A stretch of DNA of 64,000 bases from Aphrophora alni (taxonomy: Eukaryota > Arthropoda > Insecta > Hemiptera > Aphrophoridae): positions 8,091,000-8,154,999 of the forward strand of contig OY740766.1 in NCBI GenBank assembly GCA_963513935.1. Direction: 5' to 3'. Shown in pieces: positions 35,891 through 47,689 of the stretch. A program made the position numbers and the translations under genes. Within the stretch, counting starts at the first letter, position 1. Each line of letters opens with the position of its first letter. The notes beneath the pieces were generated by a model. That model was not told the origin of the DNA, ran no database searches, and worked only from the letters and a program-made list of their open reading frames with translations.

Positions 35891-36099
35891 GTGGCAATGC
35901 TGATGCATTGATAGTGAATAAATTAATAACAACAATTGATTTTACTCTTTTAATTTATATAAATAGTAGGGTTCCAGTCTTAGTGAAGTTTGTGCCCATT
36001 AGCTACCTACGACAAGTAACAAATTAGATTAAAAAATTAAAAATTCAATCTCGTGTGAAAATAGTTGAACAAAAAAGTTAGTGTTTTAATGCATTTGTT

Positions 36100-37400
36100 C
36101 ACTAGTAAGTCTGATACAATATGAGGAGTCTTTTTTTCCCCCTGGGGACAAATTGCAGAAGCTCTGATTCGCCTCCGGCACTTTGGTTTGTTCACCTTAC
36201 ACAGATCCCAGTGCTTTAACAAGCTGCAGGATCTTGTGCAGGATGTTCTTGACAAAATTTATGTCTAGTTGTTGGTAGTCCAAAGGTTCTCCTTCTTTTG
36301 GGCTCCATTACCTCACAATTAAACAAAATGTGTACTGGTGTCTCAGGTACGAGACCGCAAAGACGACAGTTAGGAGAGACTTGTAGTTGTCCCTCCTTAT
36401 TTAAGTGGCTCCGGATATGGTAACCATAGCAACCACCTGTCTCAGAGACTTTATATCATACTGAACCAGCAGCTTTGTCAGCGCAGGATCTGGTCCCGAG
36501 AGAAGGCGCTTACCCAATCTCCGTCCAGGAAAATGTCTCCATCGTACGATGTGCTCTTCCTTGGCCCATTTTCTTACCACTCGTGTTGGCGTTGAACGAC
36601 TAATCCTGCAATAACCCAGGTACCCTTCCTGATGCACCGTATTGGCATTAGACAGAACACAGAGTATAGAGAGAATCCTATATCAATTTGGATGAGATTT
36701 CTACGGAGCTGAGGGTTTTAATTGCCTGATTGCCTCTTGGCTATCTGAGAGATTTATAATGCCCTTACCTCTAAGGTCTTCTTCTAATCCTCGATGAACA
36801 CATGCTGTGATTGCACAAATCTCAGCCTGGAATATTAAACAATACCTTTCTAGACTAGCTTCGAAAGTTGTCCCAGTGGTTTGACAGTATCCTCCGTATC
36901 CAGACTGTTGATCACGTAGTGATCCATCTGTATACCAAATAAGCTGTCCTGAATATCCCGGTAGCTTGCCATCCTTCCTCTTATGTTGGAGAGAACGTTG
37001 AAGAATCGAGTGAAAACAAATTTGCATACCATCAGTTGGCATTTCTAACACCGAATTCTTCAATATCTTCTTGGCGATTCCTGAGTGGCCTACCACACTT
37101 TAGCTCCTCCTGCATTCGCCATGATTGTGTAGCCTATAGGCCGCCATTCTCGCCTCCGGTATTATGAATATCTAGAGACGGCAGGCTTAAAAGTACATTC
37201 CAGAGCACCTGTGACTAGCATGCATCTACCCGCTAGCTCGCAAGTTTGCTGCCTGCTGTGACTTGTGCCGCTTTTGCCCACCTTAACAGGGAACCGTATG
37301 TCAGTTGTGGTATGACGATCGTCTTGTAGATCCAGAGGACAACTTTCGCTTTCAATCCCCATTCATATCGTATAAGTAGTCTTATATAAGGTGTCACTCG
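36100..37400 (-). pseudogene. Non-LTR retrotransposon relic: RT end, RNase H, tail
   Basis: Minus-strand order is RT C-terminus (37380-37130; ..KAKVVLWIYKTIV..LTYGSL.. then ..ALWNVLLSLPSLDI), then an RNase H domain in a 131-residue frame with YTDGS (D57), FQAEICAI (E92) and SDSQEAI (D118), then a tail with ..RKWAKEEHIVRW.. and a CRLCG..ETPVHILFNCE zinc-knuckle-like end. RNase H after RT places it in the I/R1/LOA group of non-LTR elements, on family knowledge. Stops and frameshifts show it is inactive. The fourth RNase H acidic residue, the palm and the endonuclease are missing. Confidence 0.8.
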
Positions 37401-37806
37401 GACCTTTTAAATTTTTTTAAAAATACCAAATTAACTTGTCTCTAGCTCAACAAACTTCCCTATAAAAATACATCCTAGCTCCCCCAAGAAACTGTAAGAG
37501 ATAGAAAAATAGTTAAAATTTGAAAAATATTTGTTTTCTATACGCTTTGAAATAAGGACGACCAATCTTGGCATTTGGAATTTTTTAGATACGGGTCTTT
37601 CAACATATCGAAATTTGAAGATTGGGGATTTATATATCAACTTTTTAAAAGTGTCAGAATAACATACAGTTTTAAAATTCAATGCTGATTAATTATTTGA
37701 TTGATTGTTTTATATCACGATTATTAACACATTTCGGACGAGTTTCGTACGATAATTTAATCATACTACTCTATAAAAAAAATCAAAAGTTAGATCAAAT
37801 TTTTTT

Positions 37807-38130
37807 TCATAGCAACATTTTCCATTGTAACAACTCTTTATCATTGACCCATAAAGAAGTAGGCTTCATATTTTTGGATAGTATATACACTAAAAGAACA
37901 TTGTCAGTTACTGTTTCAACTTTATTTTCCTTGCACCATTTACAAGTCAAAGTATTCATTTTCATAGCTGTGTCTAGACTTATCAGGCAGTAAGTTAACT
38001 GTAACGAAATTTCAAAAGCTTCTACATTGTCTTCTTCAAGTTCCATGTTATTATACTCCTCTGCATCTTGAATAGTACTATGGTGAAAAGTATAAGTGTT
38101 GAGGTTATTTTTAGTTTGTTATTTTGTTAT
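37807..38130 (-). CDS. Unrecognised ORF, about 105 codons
   Basis: The frame is open from about 38120, with a first ATG at 38046, down to a TGA at 37807. It reads MELEEDNVEAFEISLQLTYC.. and includes a CKWC pair and a ..TSLWVNDKELLQWKMLL end. Composition is protein-like (mixed acidic, basic and hydrophobic), better than other AT-driven frames nearby. No splice sites, domain or homologue is recognised. It could be a fragment of a transposon or captured gene, or it could be chance. Confidence 0.2.
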
Positions 38131-38774
38131 AAACAAATGCTCCTTACGTGATAGTAACGTCGCAACTAGCATGTTATAAAATCAGCTGTTTCTATTACTG
38201 GTCACTTCTGTAATTACCTGTTTTCCGGACTAAATGCATCTATTGAAACTTAAACTACCGGGTTTCACATAACAGTTCAGTGTTATTTTCCTGCCCGTTT
38301 GTATTTTGTATAGTATTTTTACTTTATTTTAATAGTCAACCCTCGGGTTTTTCTGTTTCGACTGGTCAGTTTCATATATTGTAGAAGTAATTAAATCACA
38401 CTGTTTACCATAAATTAGCTTGAACAAGTAACTACAAAGAAGACAGACACTGAGAAGTTGTAATTGATACAATATATAGTTAATTAGTAGCAGACAACCT
38501 TGACGGTGTTAGAACAATTTAAACTAATTGTTAACCATTAAAATACTAAAGTTATTGTAGGCTAGCATGCAAACGGTTCAGTTATACAAAACTCTTTCAG
38601 TATTTGTCGGCAAATTTTAAATATGAAATAAAGTTTTTCTATCTTCAATAAGTCATACAGAACGTCCGAAAGTTTTGTTTATCTTCTTTGACTTTTACAT
38701 TATGGATATATCAAACACTTTGTGATTTCGATTTGTGACTGTTTTTTATTGGTAATACACAATTTTTGTAATGG

Positions 38775-39232
38775 AAAGGACTTTCTTTCAAAATTATCTT
38801 CCATATCATTTTAGAGATTACAAAAATAAGGGGATTCCCCATTAAAAGTTATTTGTACACAACGGTTCAAAAGTTAGCTATTGTAACATTTTAGCTGGAA
38901 ATCAATTATTTGTAGATCTATCAAACGTTTAATTTTCAAAACTGTAAGTGCCTGTAATTCCTAAACAGCTAAATATTACATAAAAAAATACCAAAGAATA
39001 AAACATTCTTAAAATATTGTTTTACACCTTAGAAACCCCGTAAATTACAGGATATCCCATAACAAAAATTTCAAAGTTGGTCGTCATATTTGAAAATGTG
39101 CGGAAATTTTAACATTTTACAAAATGGATTTTTAAACTTCATTGAAAATAAAGGAAGGTTCCCCATTTAAAGAACTCTATCGTATTTATAATTCAAAAGT
39201 TTGCTATTATAACATTTTAAGTGGGACGCTCT
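38775..39232. mobile_element. MITE family (TACTGGGTGTCCCA) partial copy
   Basis: The interior matches 42088-42375 and 44665-45073: AAGTGCCTGTAATTCCTAAA, AGAATAAAACATTCTTAAAA, CAAAGTTGG, ATTTTACAAAATGGATTTTT, GGAAGGTTCCCCATTTAAAG and a right end GTAACATTTTA-like, then GTGGGACGCTC. Its 5' part carries an inverted segment of the same family, so the structure is rearranged. Confidence 0.8.
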
Positions 39233-39234
39233 AT

Positions 39235-39775
39235 TATTTGTACTTTATTGTTAATCCTGTTTTTACATAAATTTGTATAGTATCTTGGGGGAATAAAAAA
39301 TGTAATAATAATAATTAAAATGTGTTAAGTGTAGGCACTATTTGTAAAATCATGAAAATAGTCCCTTAAAGACAGCTAATCTCTCCTTTTTTTTTGCTCT
39401 GCAATGTTGTCACATTGTTACCATTGGTGCAAGATTGACGATATACCACATTCAATTATTTTATATAGAGTACAAGAAAACCCATTTATTAGATAAATAT
39501 ACATTTAATTATCAGCTGGCAATGACGTGTAGTAGACCATCTACAACACACTTTCTTCACTAAGTTACAGTAGGTCAACGAATAATTATTCTTTTCTTGA
39601 ATTAATTATTTAAATTAATACTATGGAAAATGTTTCCACGAATTGAGCTAAATCAACTTATTTCAAGGTAAGAAATGGTCAGTGAAAACATATTGTCCTG
39701 AAAAATAACTATTTCTGAAATATCCTGTATTGTAATATGATGAAAGCAACTATATTTTTGGAGATTGAAGGCAAG
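39235..39775. other. AT-rich DNA, no gene seen
   Basis: No ORF or repeat could be defined. Confidence 0.4.
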
Positions 39776-40100
39776 GATCAAATTAGCACGTGGCTCCTAT
39801 AATTCGTTCCATGAGGATATCGCAATTAGTTATTTTTAATTTCAAAATTCGCTAATAGAGAACTCAATTTCCCCTCGCCAATTAAATGTTAGGGTTTAAT
39901 TTTAATTACTTCGGCTCAGTTTGATGGTACCTAAAATAACCAATCAAGGTAGCTGTGAAAGCGGAAATGCTACCTGCTACAAGCGCTTCTGTGGTCAACC
40001 GCGCCGGAAACAGTGGTTGATTGTAATCATTATTTCACTTTAACGCTTATTCTAAACAATTTGTAATAACTTTACACCCGTTTATAAAAGAGAAGCGATA
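39776..40100. promoter_or_regulatory. Candidate conserved noncoding element
   Basis: The block is less AT-rich than its flanks, with homeodomain-like words (CAATTAGTTA, CCAATTAAATG, TTAATTACTT), a CCAATCAAG, and a GC-rich centre with TGTGGTCAACCGCGCCGG (Runx-like TGTGGT/AACCGC pair). It has no ORF and no repeat copies in the window. A regulatory role is inferred from motif clustering. Confidence 0.25.
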
Positions 40101-40855
40101 ACCATTAATTTGCGGCAAAAACAGCGTTTCAAAACCAATTTTTCTTATTAGTATTTTATTTTATTTTTCGGATATAGTTATTAGAGACGTTTGACCGGTG
40201 CAATCAAGAGTTGGGACCATTAAATGTGCATTGATCCCAATCCCTTCTCCAGGACGACATTTTCAAAATGTAAGTCATATATAGACAGACGCGCGTGCAA
40301 TTATAAGGTACTTTGCGTGAAAACCAACGGACTCTAACAAAGAGAAATCAATGAAAATGCAATCCATCTTTTAATGACTATTGAATTGTTCGTCTTACAT
40401 CTTACAAAAACTGCTTTTCAAACTTATACACTTAGCATTTCTCATTGTGTGGTTAAATATATGATTTCGCACCACGCCTCGAGTCAATATACTATATATA
40501 TATATATTCAACGCCTCGCGAGAAATAAATATATATTTTGTAATGGGAATAACTTCTAACTTTATTTGATAATATTAAAAAAAAAAAGATTTTTCAAGTA
40601 AATAGTTTTTTCCTCTTAATTGGCCCAATATCTGCCCCTCCCCTTTCATTTGTTAGGACTTTTTGTAACTATATATGGGATAATAGGCTACAAACAATAT
40701 AAATGCAAAATTTTAAATATATAGGGTTTATCGTCTTGTAGACTGGTTGCAGATTACAGAAAGACAGACGGACAGACACACGCGTGAATTTAAAAGAGTC
40801 CTTGGTTTTACCTACGGACCCTAAAATAAAACTGATATAATTTTATGTTTTACTG

Positions 40856-40924
40856 AAGGAAAAAAAAGAAAAGAAGAAGAAGAAGAAGAAAAAAAAAAAG
40901 GAAAAAAAAAAAAAAAAAAAAAAA
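40856..40924. repeat. Purine-only low-complexity tract
   Basis: A run of A and G with an embedded GAA microsatellite ends in a stretch of A. The ORF starting just after it (40933-41202) has no recognisable domain. Confidence 0.95.
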
Positions 40925-41690
40925 ACTAGAAGATGTGTGTTCATAATAGACTACTATCAACAATCGTGGATATGCCAAGTTTTATTACAATAGGCATAAA
41001 CAATATTACTTATTGCGTGTATTACCAACGAGAGAAAAGTAAAAGATTATTGATAATATTCGAATTTATCAAGGTTTTTCATTTTATTCATGGTATAAAA
41101 AAAATATATAATTGGATTCTATTGTGCACCAAAGGACGAGATTATCGAAAACGACAATTTTTTAACCAATCTCTTAAGACGATAAGTTCTATGTGTTGGT
41201 AGATTAGGTCTAAATCAAAACGTTACTGTTATTTTTTGATTAAACAAATTGTATTGTCGTTTACCAATTTTTAAAAGAGGAAGCAAATGATAAACAACTA
41301 CATAAAACAGCATTTACAGTGCTTAAAAACAAACAATCTTACCATTCACTACAGATTATTCACCAACATGTAAGTATATAAAAAGCGTACGGACAATCCC
41401 ACCAGCCAAAACAATGTAGAAATTAGGCCATTGTGTTAATTAAAACTGAATTAAAAACAAAATTACTCTACTTTAAGTTACACATTTTGTTCCGATAAAT
41501 TCTCCACAATGAGTGATAACAAGGTAACGCGCTAAACTTTTAAGAGAGGGAGAGGACAAATACTGTTCACCCCGATAAAACCGTTAGATTACAACAGTTG
41601 TTTAGTTAGTTGACCAGTGTAGATTCTCGGTTCCACTTGTTTTAATTTCTTCTGCTATTTAGTTCCATAGCTTGTAGTTTTCCTAATCAG
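40925..41690. other. AT-rich DNA, no supported gene
   Basis: An 89-codon ORF at 40933-41202 is AT-driven and unrecognised. An acceptor-like CATTCACTACAG 15 nt before a GTAAGTATAT (about 41349-41379) is noted but not called. Confidence 0.35.
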
Positions 41691-41699
41691 ATTTGTATA

Positions 41700-41930
41700 T
41701 AGTTTTAATTATTTTGACTGTTCAGACCTAGCTTTAGCACTTGGTTCTTTTTCATAGATTAATAGTTTCTGTTTGTTTTAATTTCCACAAACATTCAAGC
41801 TTTTAGGCTCTTTTTTCTCTCTGTTCATATGTCTCATGTTCGGGGTTTATCACTTGATAATGGTGTATCATTTATCGGTGTATTCCTTTTTATATAGAAA
41901 AACGATTGCAAGTGTCCAAATAAACTATAT
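41700..41930 (+). repeat. CACTTGATAA family, copy 2
   Basis: The sequence contains TTTTGACT, TAGCTTTAGCACTTGGTTCT and GGTTTATCACTTGATAATGG, as in 12950-13130. The downstream CGAAACGTC is decayed here. Confidence 0.55.
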
Positions 41931-42087
41931 AAATAATACGCATAATCTATGTTTATCCAATAACTATCCTGAATAAAATCTAAATTTTGAATTTACTAAT
42001 CACTATTTCGTTTCAAAATTATAAAACAACGTTTGAACCTACAAGTATTTTAAAAGATCTCTATGCAGTGAGGTCTGAAAAAATATA

Positions 42088-42375
42088 TCTTTAAGTGCCT
42101 GTAATTCCTAAAAGGGTAATGATTTTTAAAAATACCCAAGAATAAAACATTCTTAAAATATTATTTCACACCTGAAAACTCCATAAAATACAGGGTATTT
42201 CATAACAAATTTGAAAGTTGACCGCTATATTGGAAAGTGGCGGCAGTTTTAACATTTTACAAAATAGATTTTTAAACTTCATTGAAAAGAAAGGAAGGTT
42301 CCCCATTTAAAATACTCTATCATATTTATAATTCAAAAGTAAGCTATTGTAACATTTTAGATGGGACACCCAGTA
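42088..42375. mobile_element. MITE family (TACTGGGTGTCCCA) partial copy with intact right end
   Basis: It begins TTTAAGTGCCTGTAATTCCT and ends GTAACATTTTAGATGGGACA then CCCAGTA, the same right end as the full element at 6886-7524. The left terminal repeat is missing. Confidence 0.85.
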
Positions 42376-42399
42376 TAAAATAAATGTCTCTTCCAAACA

Positions 42400-42825
42400 G
42401 TATATAAATTATTTATTAGGGAAAGTTGACAAGTATTTTAGTGATTTTTGTAAAGTTGGGGAAAAATAGGCGAAATAACACAACATAACTTGTCAAAAAT
42501 AGCTCAATTTTAAAGTACAACTTGATATTTAGATTTTTTTTTTTTTATAACGTCTTTGATACTTTCACATTTTATCCTAGAAAGCCTTGTTAATGAACAA
42601 AAACAATAAAACAGTTTGTGGCCAGATTTTATTTTTTTTAATTTTGTTTTTCCCAAAACTGGATAGAAAAACTCATACTACGATTGGCCTATTTAGTAAC
42701 GAAAAATCGGAAATCAAATCCAAGAAACATTGAATATATCAGCTTATTTTTTTAAATATACCTTCTACGTTTACCGTTGACCTACCACGTAGATCTATTA
42801 AACATCTTGTAACAAGTACGTGTAA
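42400..42825. other. AT-rich DNA, no gene seen
   Basis: No ORF or repeat defined. Confidence 0.4.
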
Positions 42826-42832
42826 ATTATCT

Positions 42833-43100
42833 AGAAGGCCATCGTGAGAACATTAAGCAGTTTTTCGGTTATATCGTGCTTAGTTGACACAAGAAATTTG
42901 TCTTCTGCTCGGTCTCTTTTGACCAAGATAAACAGCAGGAGCTGGTTGTTCCTTACGCGGAGAATTGCGTACAATCTTTGGTCGCGGATCGCAAAGTTTG
43001 GAAGAGGTTCTGTGCACTTATGTAATCAGTGAGGTCCAAGAGGTTATCATGGAGGAGGAATCATATTTTGGAAACGTTCAACACGGTGTAAATGAAATAG
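42833..43100 (+). pseudogene. Coding-like remnant of unknown origin
   Basis: The frame reads EGHRENIKQFFGYIVLS, a stop, then a 42-residue stretch beginning HKKFVFCSVSFDQDKQQ and ending ..KVWKRFCALM, then a stop. Composition is much more protein-like and GC-richer than its surroundings. The single interrupting stop suggests a decayed gene or transposon fragment. No family is recognised. Confidence 0.3.
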
Positions 43101-43425
43101 GCAAAATTTCAGTAACCTTTCTCGTAAATTATGTTTTTGAAAACAGGTGTACAAAACGTAAAATATTACAATTATATTTTAAAGTAAACTTTTATACATT
43201 TGTTTGAATAAATTGTACCTAACTAAATGTTCCTAAGGAAAGGTTTTGCGCATTCTGTTTTTTTAATTATAACTTCAAAAACAGCTGATCATAAAAATCA
43301 TATGGTAATCACCATTGCAATAGTCATTGTTATATGGTAACACTTTATATAATAACGGTTGCAATTTTCCTCCACGTATTTTAAAACTGATTTTTATTCA
43401 ACAACGTAAACAATTTTCTATTCTA

Positions 43426-43456
43426 CTTAAAGATATTTTAGGTGGGACACCCGTAT
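43426..43456. mobile_element. MITE right-end fragment
   Basis: AAGATATTTTAGGTGGGACA followed by CCCGTATG matches the right terminus of the TACTGGGTGTCCCA family. The interior is not recognisable. Confidence 0.5.
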
Positions 43457-44660
43457 GTTAAAGAAGTAAAACAAAAGTTGCGGACTAAAAAAAAGTTAAA
43501 TATTTCATAGATGTATACAACTAACTGTGACCATAAACTGCATGATAAAATTTACCCATACGACGTTTTTGGATTTTAATTGTACTACTGAAATATCACA
43601 GTAATAAAATTTGTACAGTAATATAAATCTAGTATTAGTTTCTGTTGAGCTTTAGTTGTTTTTTGTTTTTCTTGTAAATTCTAAACTCAGTTTTAAGAAA
43701 CACGAATGTTGATTGATATTGCACAATAAAGTGCAAGAGTGTTAGAATCATTTTGTTCAAAAATCCTCCACCGGACGAGACTACGATTTACTCAACCGTT
43801 TTCGGGAGAGAGAGAGAGAGAGTGTACAAAAACCAAACAGTCAACTTACTACTGCTCTTGATGATCGATATTTTGGATGACGACATTAAATAATGTTTCA
43901 AAGAAATGTCTGTGAAAACTATTTACAAAATTGGTTTGTCCAATTTAAGTACTGAGACGAAGGTTGATAAATTGAATCTATATTGCACACGAGTAGATCT
44001 TATCTTAAGATGAAATCTAGTAGTATTGTCGGCTTACATTATTTATAGACAATACAACATTAGAACTCTAAACATAAGTTCATTAATGACGAACTATGGT
44101 TATAAAAACAAATCAACAAATTTGGGAAATTGGAACTTATAATCTGTAACAGGATGGGTATTTAGTTCAAGAATAACTAGTGGGGTTGGACTGAATATTC
44201 CGACTGAAGAAAACAAGGAATAGTTGAGATGAATATTGAAAAATTGTCCTCAGAATCACAAAACTAGAAGAATAATAGTTTTAAAAAGTTTAACTTTACG
44301 GCCACCATTTTCAATTTATAAAGAATTAAAAAATTTGGAATTATTTACTATTTCTTATCACTACTGTATAGGAACTGCATAATTCTAAACTTAAGGGTAC
44401 TCAATACAAGGAAGAAACCTTTTTTATCTTAGTGATGTTTTCAAAACACATTGTGTAAGAATTAAATATAAATAAATCAAAACAATATGATTCAAACCAT
44501 TACAATTTTTTTCAATGTAACAAGAAAACCGATGATAAGCGATATAATGATGATAAAACTGCATAAAGAATAAATTGTATGGTACAACTACAATAAGAAC
44601 TTCACCCACTAACACCATGACTATGATGTTGGGGTTGTCGAATAATATGGAAATTCGGGG
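43457..44660. other. AT-rich DNA, no gene seen
   Basis: A short (GA)n tract lies at about 43806-43822. A 64-codon minus ORF (44424-44618) is not convincing. Confidence 0.4.
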
Positions 44661-44664
44661 GTAA

Positions 44665-45073
44665 ATTTAACACTTATTTGTACCCCCAACGGTTTAAGAG
44701 TTGTGGTGTACAAAAAATTGTAACATTTTAGGTGGAAATCAATTATTTGTAGACCTATCAAACATTTAATTTTCTGAACTTTAAGTTATTCTAACTTCTA
44801 AACTGCTAAAGATTAAAAATAATAATACCTTAGAATAAAACATTCTTAAAATATTTTTGTAGACCTAAAAAACCCCCGTAAAATACAGGATGTTCCATAA
44901 CAAATTTCAAAGTTGGCCGCCATATTGGATAATGGCGGCAATTTTTAACACTTTGCAAAGTGGATTTTTTAAACTTCATTTAATAGAAAGGAAGGTACCC
45001 CATTTAAAGTACTCTATCACGTTTATAATTCCAAAATTAGCTATTGTAACATTTTAGTTGGGACCCCTAGTAT
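44665..45073. mobile_element. MITE family (TACTGGGTGTCCCA) partial copy
   Basis: The sequence contains TTGTACCCCCAACGG, TGGAAATCAATTATTTGTAG, GAATAAAACATTCTTAAAAT, GGCCGCCATATTGGATAATG, TTTAAACTTCATT and a decayed right end TTGGGACCCCTAGTATG. The order is as in 38775-39232. Confidence 0.8.
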
Positions 45074-45079
45074 GATTTT

Positions 45080-46255
45080 GTGCGTATGTGTATTTTCTTG
45101 AATGTTTGCCTCTTTTATTTCTTCAGTTTTCTTTTATCTTTACTGCTTCCTATGGCTTCTGTGGCTCTTAAATGTTAGTTTTATAATAGTTTGTTTGTTT
45201 TGTTTCTTTGCTTTGTTTATTATGTCAATGTTATATAGTTGTACATGACTCTTGTTTAAGCAAAGGCTAAATCCCTATTTGAAGCACTAGTTCCCAAAAA
45301 TTATATATTTTTTTTATATTACAATTAAATTTTTTTGTTGCAATATAAAAATAAATATACAAATACTTGATTATTGTATTATTTATATCTAAAACACGTA
45401 TAAAACCGTTGTAGATAACCCACGTCAGTGGTTATTCTTATGGCTACTCAGTAAATACGACCCGGTCACACATGTGACTTACTATAATAAAACCCTGCTA
45501 AAAAGTTTCACTTCAAAAATATAACACAAGATTTGAATTTATTAGCCAAAGCAAATTAATTAAAATAGTGTAATAAAAATTGGACAAATAGACTAACGAT
45601 GTAATAGATTAGTGAAAATCGGTTTGAACGTTTATGCTGTAAATACGGCCGTATATTCGTAGCATTCATAATAACATCCGGGCGTCCTGACCCATTGATA
45701 TTTTTACGTATGTTTGTTTTTAGAAGGTCAAAACGAAACATCACAAGTTTCGTGAAAAAATGTTTTCGACCAAATTTAAAGACAAAATAATTAAGATTGT
45801 TCTCGCTACGATACTTCGTTTGATTGTGAAAAATGTTTCTGGATTCTTGTTCAGAAAGTTTCCCCACTCAGAGCAAACTGTATTCTTTGTGTGATGCATC
45901 ACAATACATGTGTTACAGAAATAATTAGTCTTACCTTCTCGGTAAACACCTAATTAGTAAACCTATAAGCACAAAGATTCCTTTTTAGATATCTTTAAAG
46001 TGTCGGTTTTTCATTAAACTATTTGCAGAAAAGAAAATTTATTATTTTCAAACATGAAATGTTAAAACTAGTCTATTAATATTTTTTCTTTATTTGGTTT
46101 TTAGTTCGATACGTTACTGCGTACATGGACAACGTTACATTTTCTTTCTGTCCCAATAATCTTTCAACCTATGGCTTCTTTTAGCTCTATCTTAAGAGGA
46201 CCTAAATATATTATATTTTTTGATTGTAAACATAAGTCAAATGGTGTCTTAATTG
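45080..46255. other. AT-rich DNA, no supported gene
   Basis: A minus-strand ORF of 103 codons (45556-45867) lacks a recognised domain. A weak micro-exon pattern near 45926-45955 (-) was noted but not called. Confidence 0.35.
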
Positions 46256-46260
46256 AAAAC

Positions 46261-46375
46261 GCTTGCAAAATCAAACTTATTTGGCAAAACCTTTTCTCAA
46301 TACCCCTCACCATTTTAAAATGTCAGTATAAAATGTCTAAAATAATTTCTTTTCTTTATATCGATTATGCCAATC

Positions 46376-46415
<40 letters not shown>

Positions 46416-46519
46416 CAAAGAAATATAAAGTCCTACAATTACAGACATTTTAGACTCCCATTTTGAAATGGTGAGGGCTGTTGGAAAAGGTTTTGCCAAA
46501 TAAGTTTGTTTTTGCAAGC
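46261..46519. mobile_element. Foldback element with (TA)n loop
   Basis: Left arm GCTTGCAAAATCAAACTTAT, TTGGCAAAACC and CCTCACCATTTTAAAATG are mirrored by CATTTTGAAATGGTGAGG, GGTTTTGCCAAATAAGTTTG and TTTGCAAGC on the right. Arms are about 110 bp. The loop consists of the (TA)n tract at 46378-46412. The 85-codon ORF at 46171-46428 runs into the hairpin and is probably not a gene. Confidence 0.9.
46378..46412. repeat. (TA)n tract at hairpin apex
   Basis: A pure TA run lies exactly between the arms of the foldback at 46261-46519, so it is self-complementary within a larger hairpin. Confidence 0.95.
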
Positions 46520-46689
46520 ATATATTAAAACAAATAAAGAACCAGTATTAAAAATTAAAAAAATTATATTCTACATTCTACTTGACCTTATTATAAAAGG
46601 TACATCGATAAATTTAATGATCTGGTGATTTTTTAGCCTTCTGTGCGAAATTGGATCTTTTTATAAGGTATAAATATTATACCCAGGCA

Positions 46690-47640
46690 AGACCCTAGCT
46701 TTCCTTTATCTCAACGCCTGTAAGGATTGTGCGGTCACGGTATAACTGTGTTTTGAAATGAATTCTCTAGAGAAGTCTCTGAAGAAGCGACATTAATCAA
46801 TCGCAGCCTTTCCCATGTGTTTAACGCGGGTAAACATTACCCATTATCAAACTTAACTCTTCCTCGCTAAATATCGCTAGTTGTTTAGATCTTTTTCTAG
46901 AGAAAACAATAGACCCTTCGGATTTCCTGAGTTTAGCATGTTGTTTCCAATTAGTGGAATTTTGATCCTCCACACTGGCCTTTAGACTATTTGGTAATCG
47001 GCACTCTGAAAAATGAATCACGCTTTACCAAGTCAGCTTTCGAGTTTTTTTTTTTTGAAAGATGATATAATTTTTTGTTTCTCGAAATACCGACTTGTCC
47101 CGGAATCCACCGCAAGAGAATTTCCTTGTGTTTTACCAGCTGGTTCATGATTTACAGACCATCCTCGACTCAGTATGAACAAAGCCTGACTGTTTTTGAC
47201 ATAATATAGATCTTTGAACACTTGGGACCTTATATTCCATGGTTGTCTTCCGACTTATTGTAATTAATTACACTATTTGTACCTTGTTGGCATTAAATCT
47301 AAGTCTATTTTGTTACACCATTGATCTCGTCAGGCTGAGCACGCTTCACGTATAACATTAAGGGTGTGATACCTTTGTTAAGGTTTTTCCTGGTGTATAG
47401 TTCTAATGTATGAATCGCTTCCTGGAAAATAGATGACGTTTTACCTATTTGTTAAAGCTAAAATAAGGCCTCCTTTAATTTTTACTCCAGTCTTTCCTAA
47501 CATTCAGGATCAATTGGTATACCACCTAAGTGAGCCTTCCTTGAGCATGGGTCCGCCTTCTTTCCGGATTTCTCCATCTGGTCTGGGAAGGCAAGTTTCC
47601 TAGTTCTTTTCAAAGTTCACCACTTTATACATACATTCCG
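46690..47640 (-). pseudogene. Non-LTR retrotransposon RNase H relic
   Basis: On the minus strand, in collinear order across several frames, are WYT..MLGKTGVKIKGG (about 47530-47470, the RNase H first-acidic region with the Asp lost), FQEAIHTLELYTRKN (about 47430), LLRWIPGQVGISRN (about 47120-47085, like the usual vpGH.Gi.GNe), then HFSECRLPNSLKASV and a C-terminal tail. It is more decayed than the relic at 36100-37400, with many stops and frameshifts. Placement in the RNase H-bearing I/R1/LOA-type group is by family knowledge. Confidence 0.65.
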
Positions 47641-47689
47641 ACACTGGGTTTATTCCTGTTCTTACAAGGTACTTAGTTTGGCAATATAG

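Noticed and set aside
41345..41385. Possible 15-nt plus-strand micro-exon before GTAAGTATAT
   Set aside because: The pyrimidine tract is poor and the exon is very short, so chance is more likely.
45926..45960. Possible 28-nt or 15-nt micro-exon on the minus strand ending at GTAAGACTAA
   Set aside because: The acceptors are weak and two of three frames are closed.
46171..46428. 85-codon ORF ending in Tyr-Ile repeats
   Set aside because: It runs through a foldback arm and the (TA)n tract.
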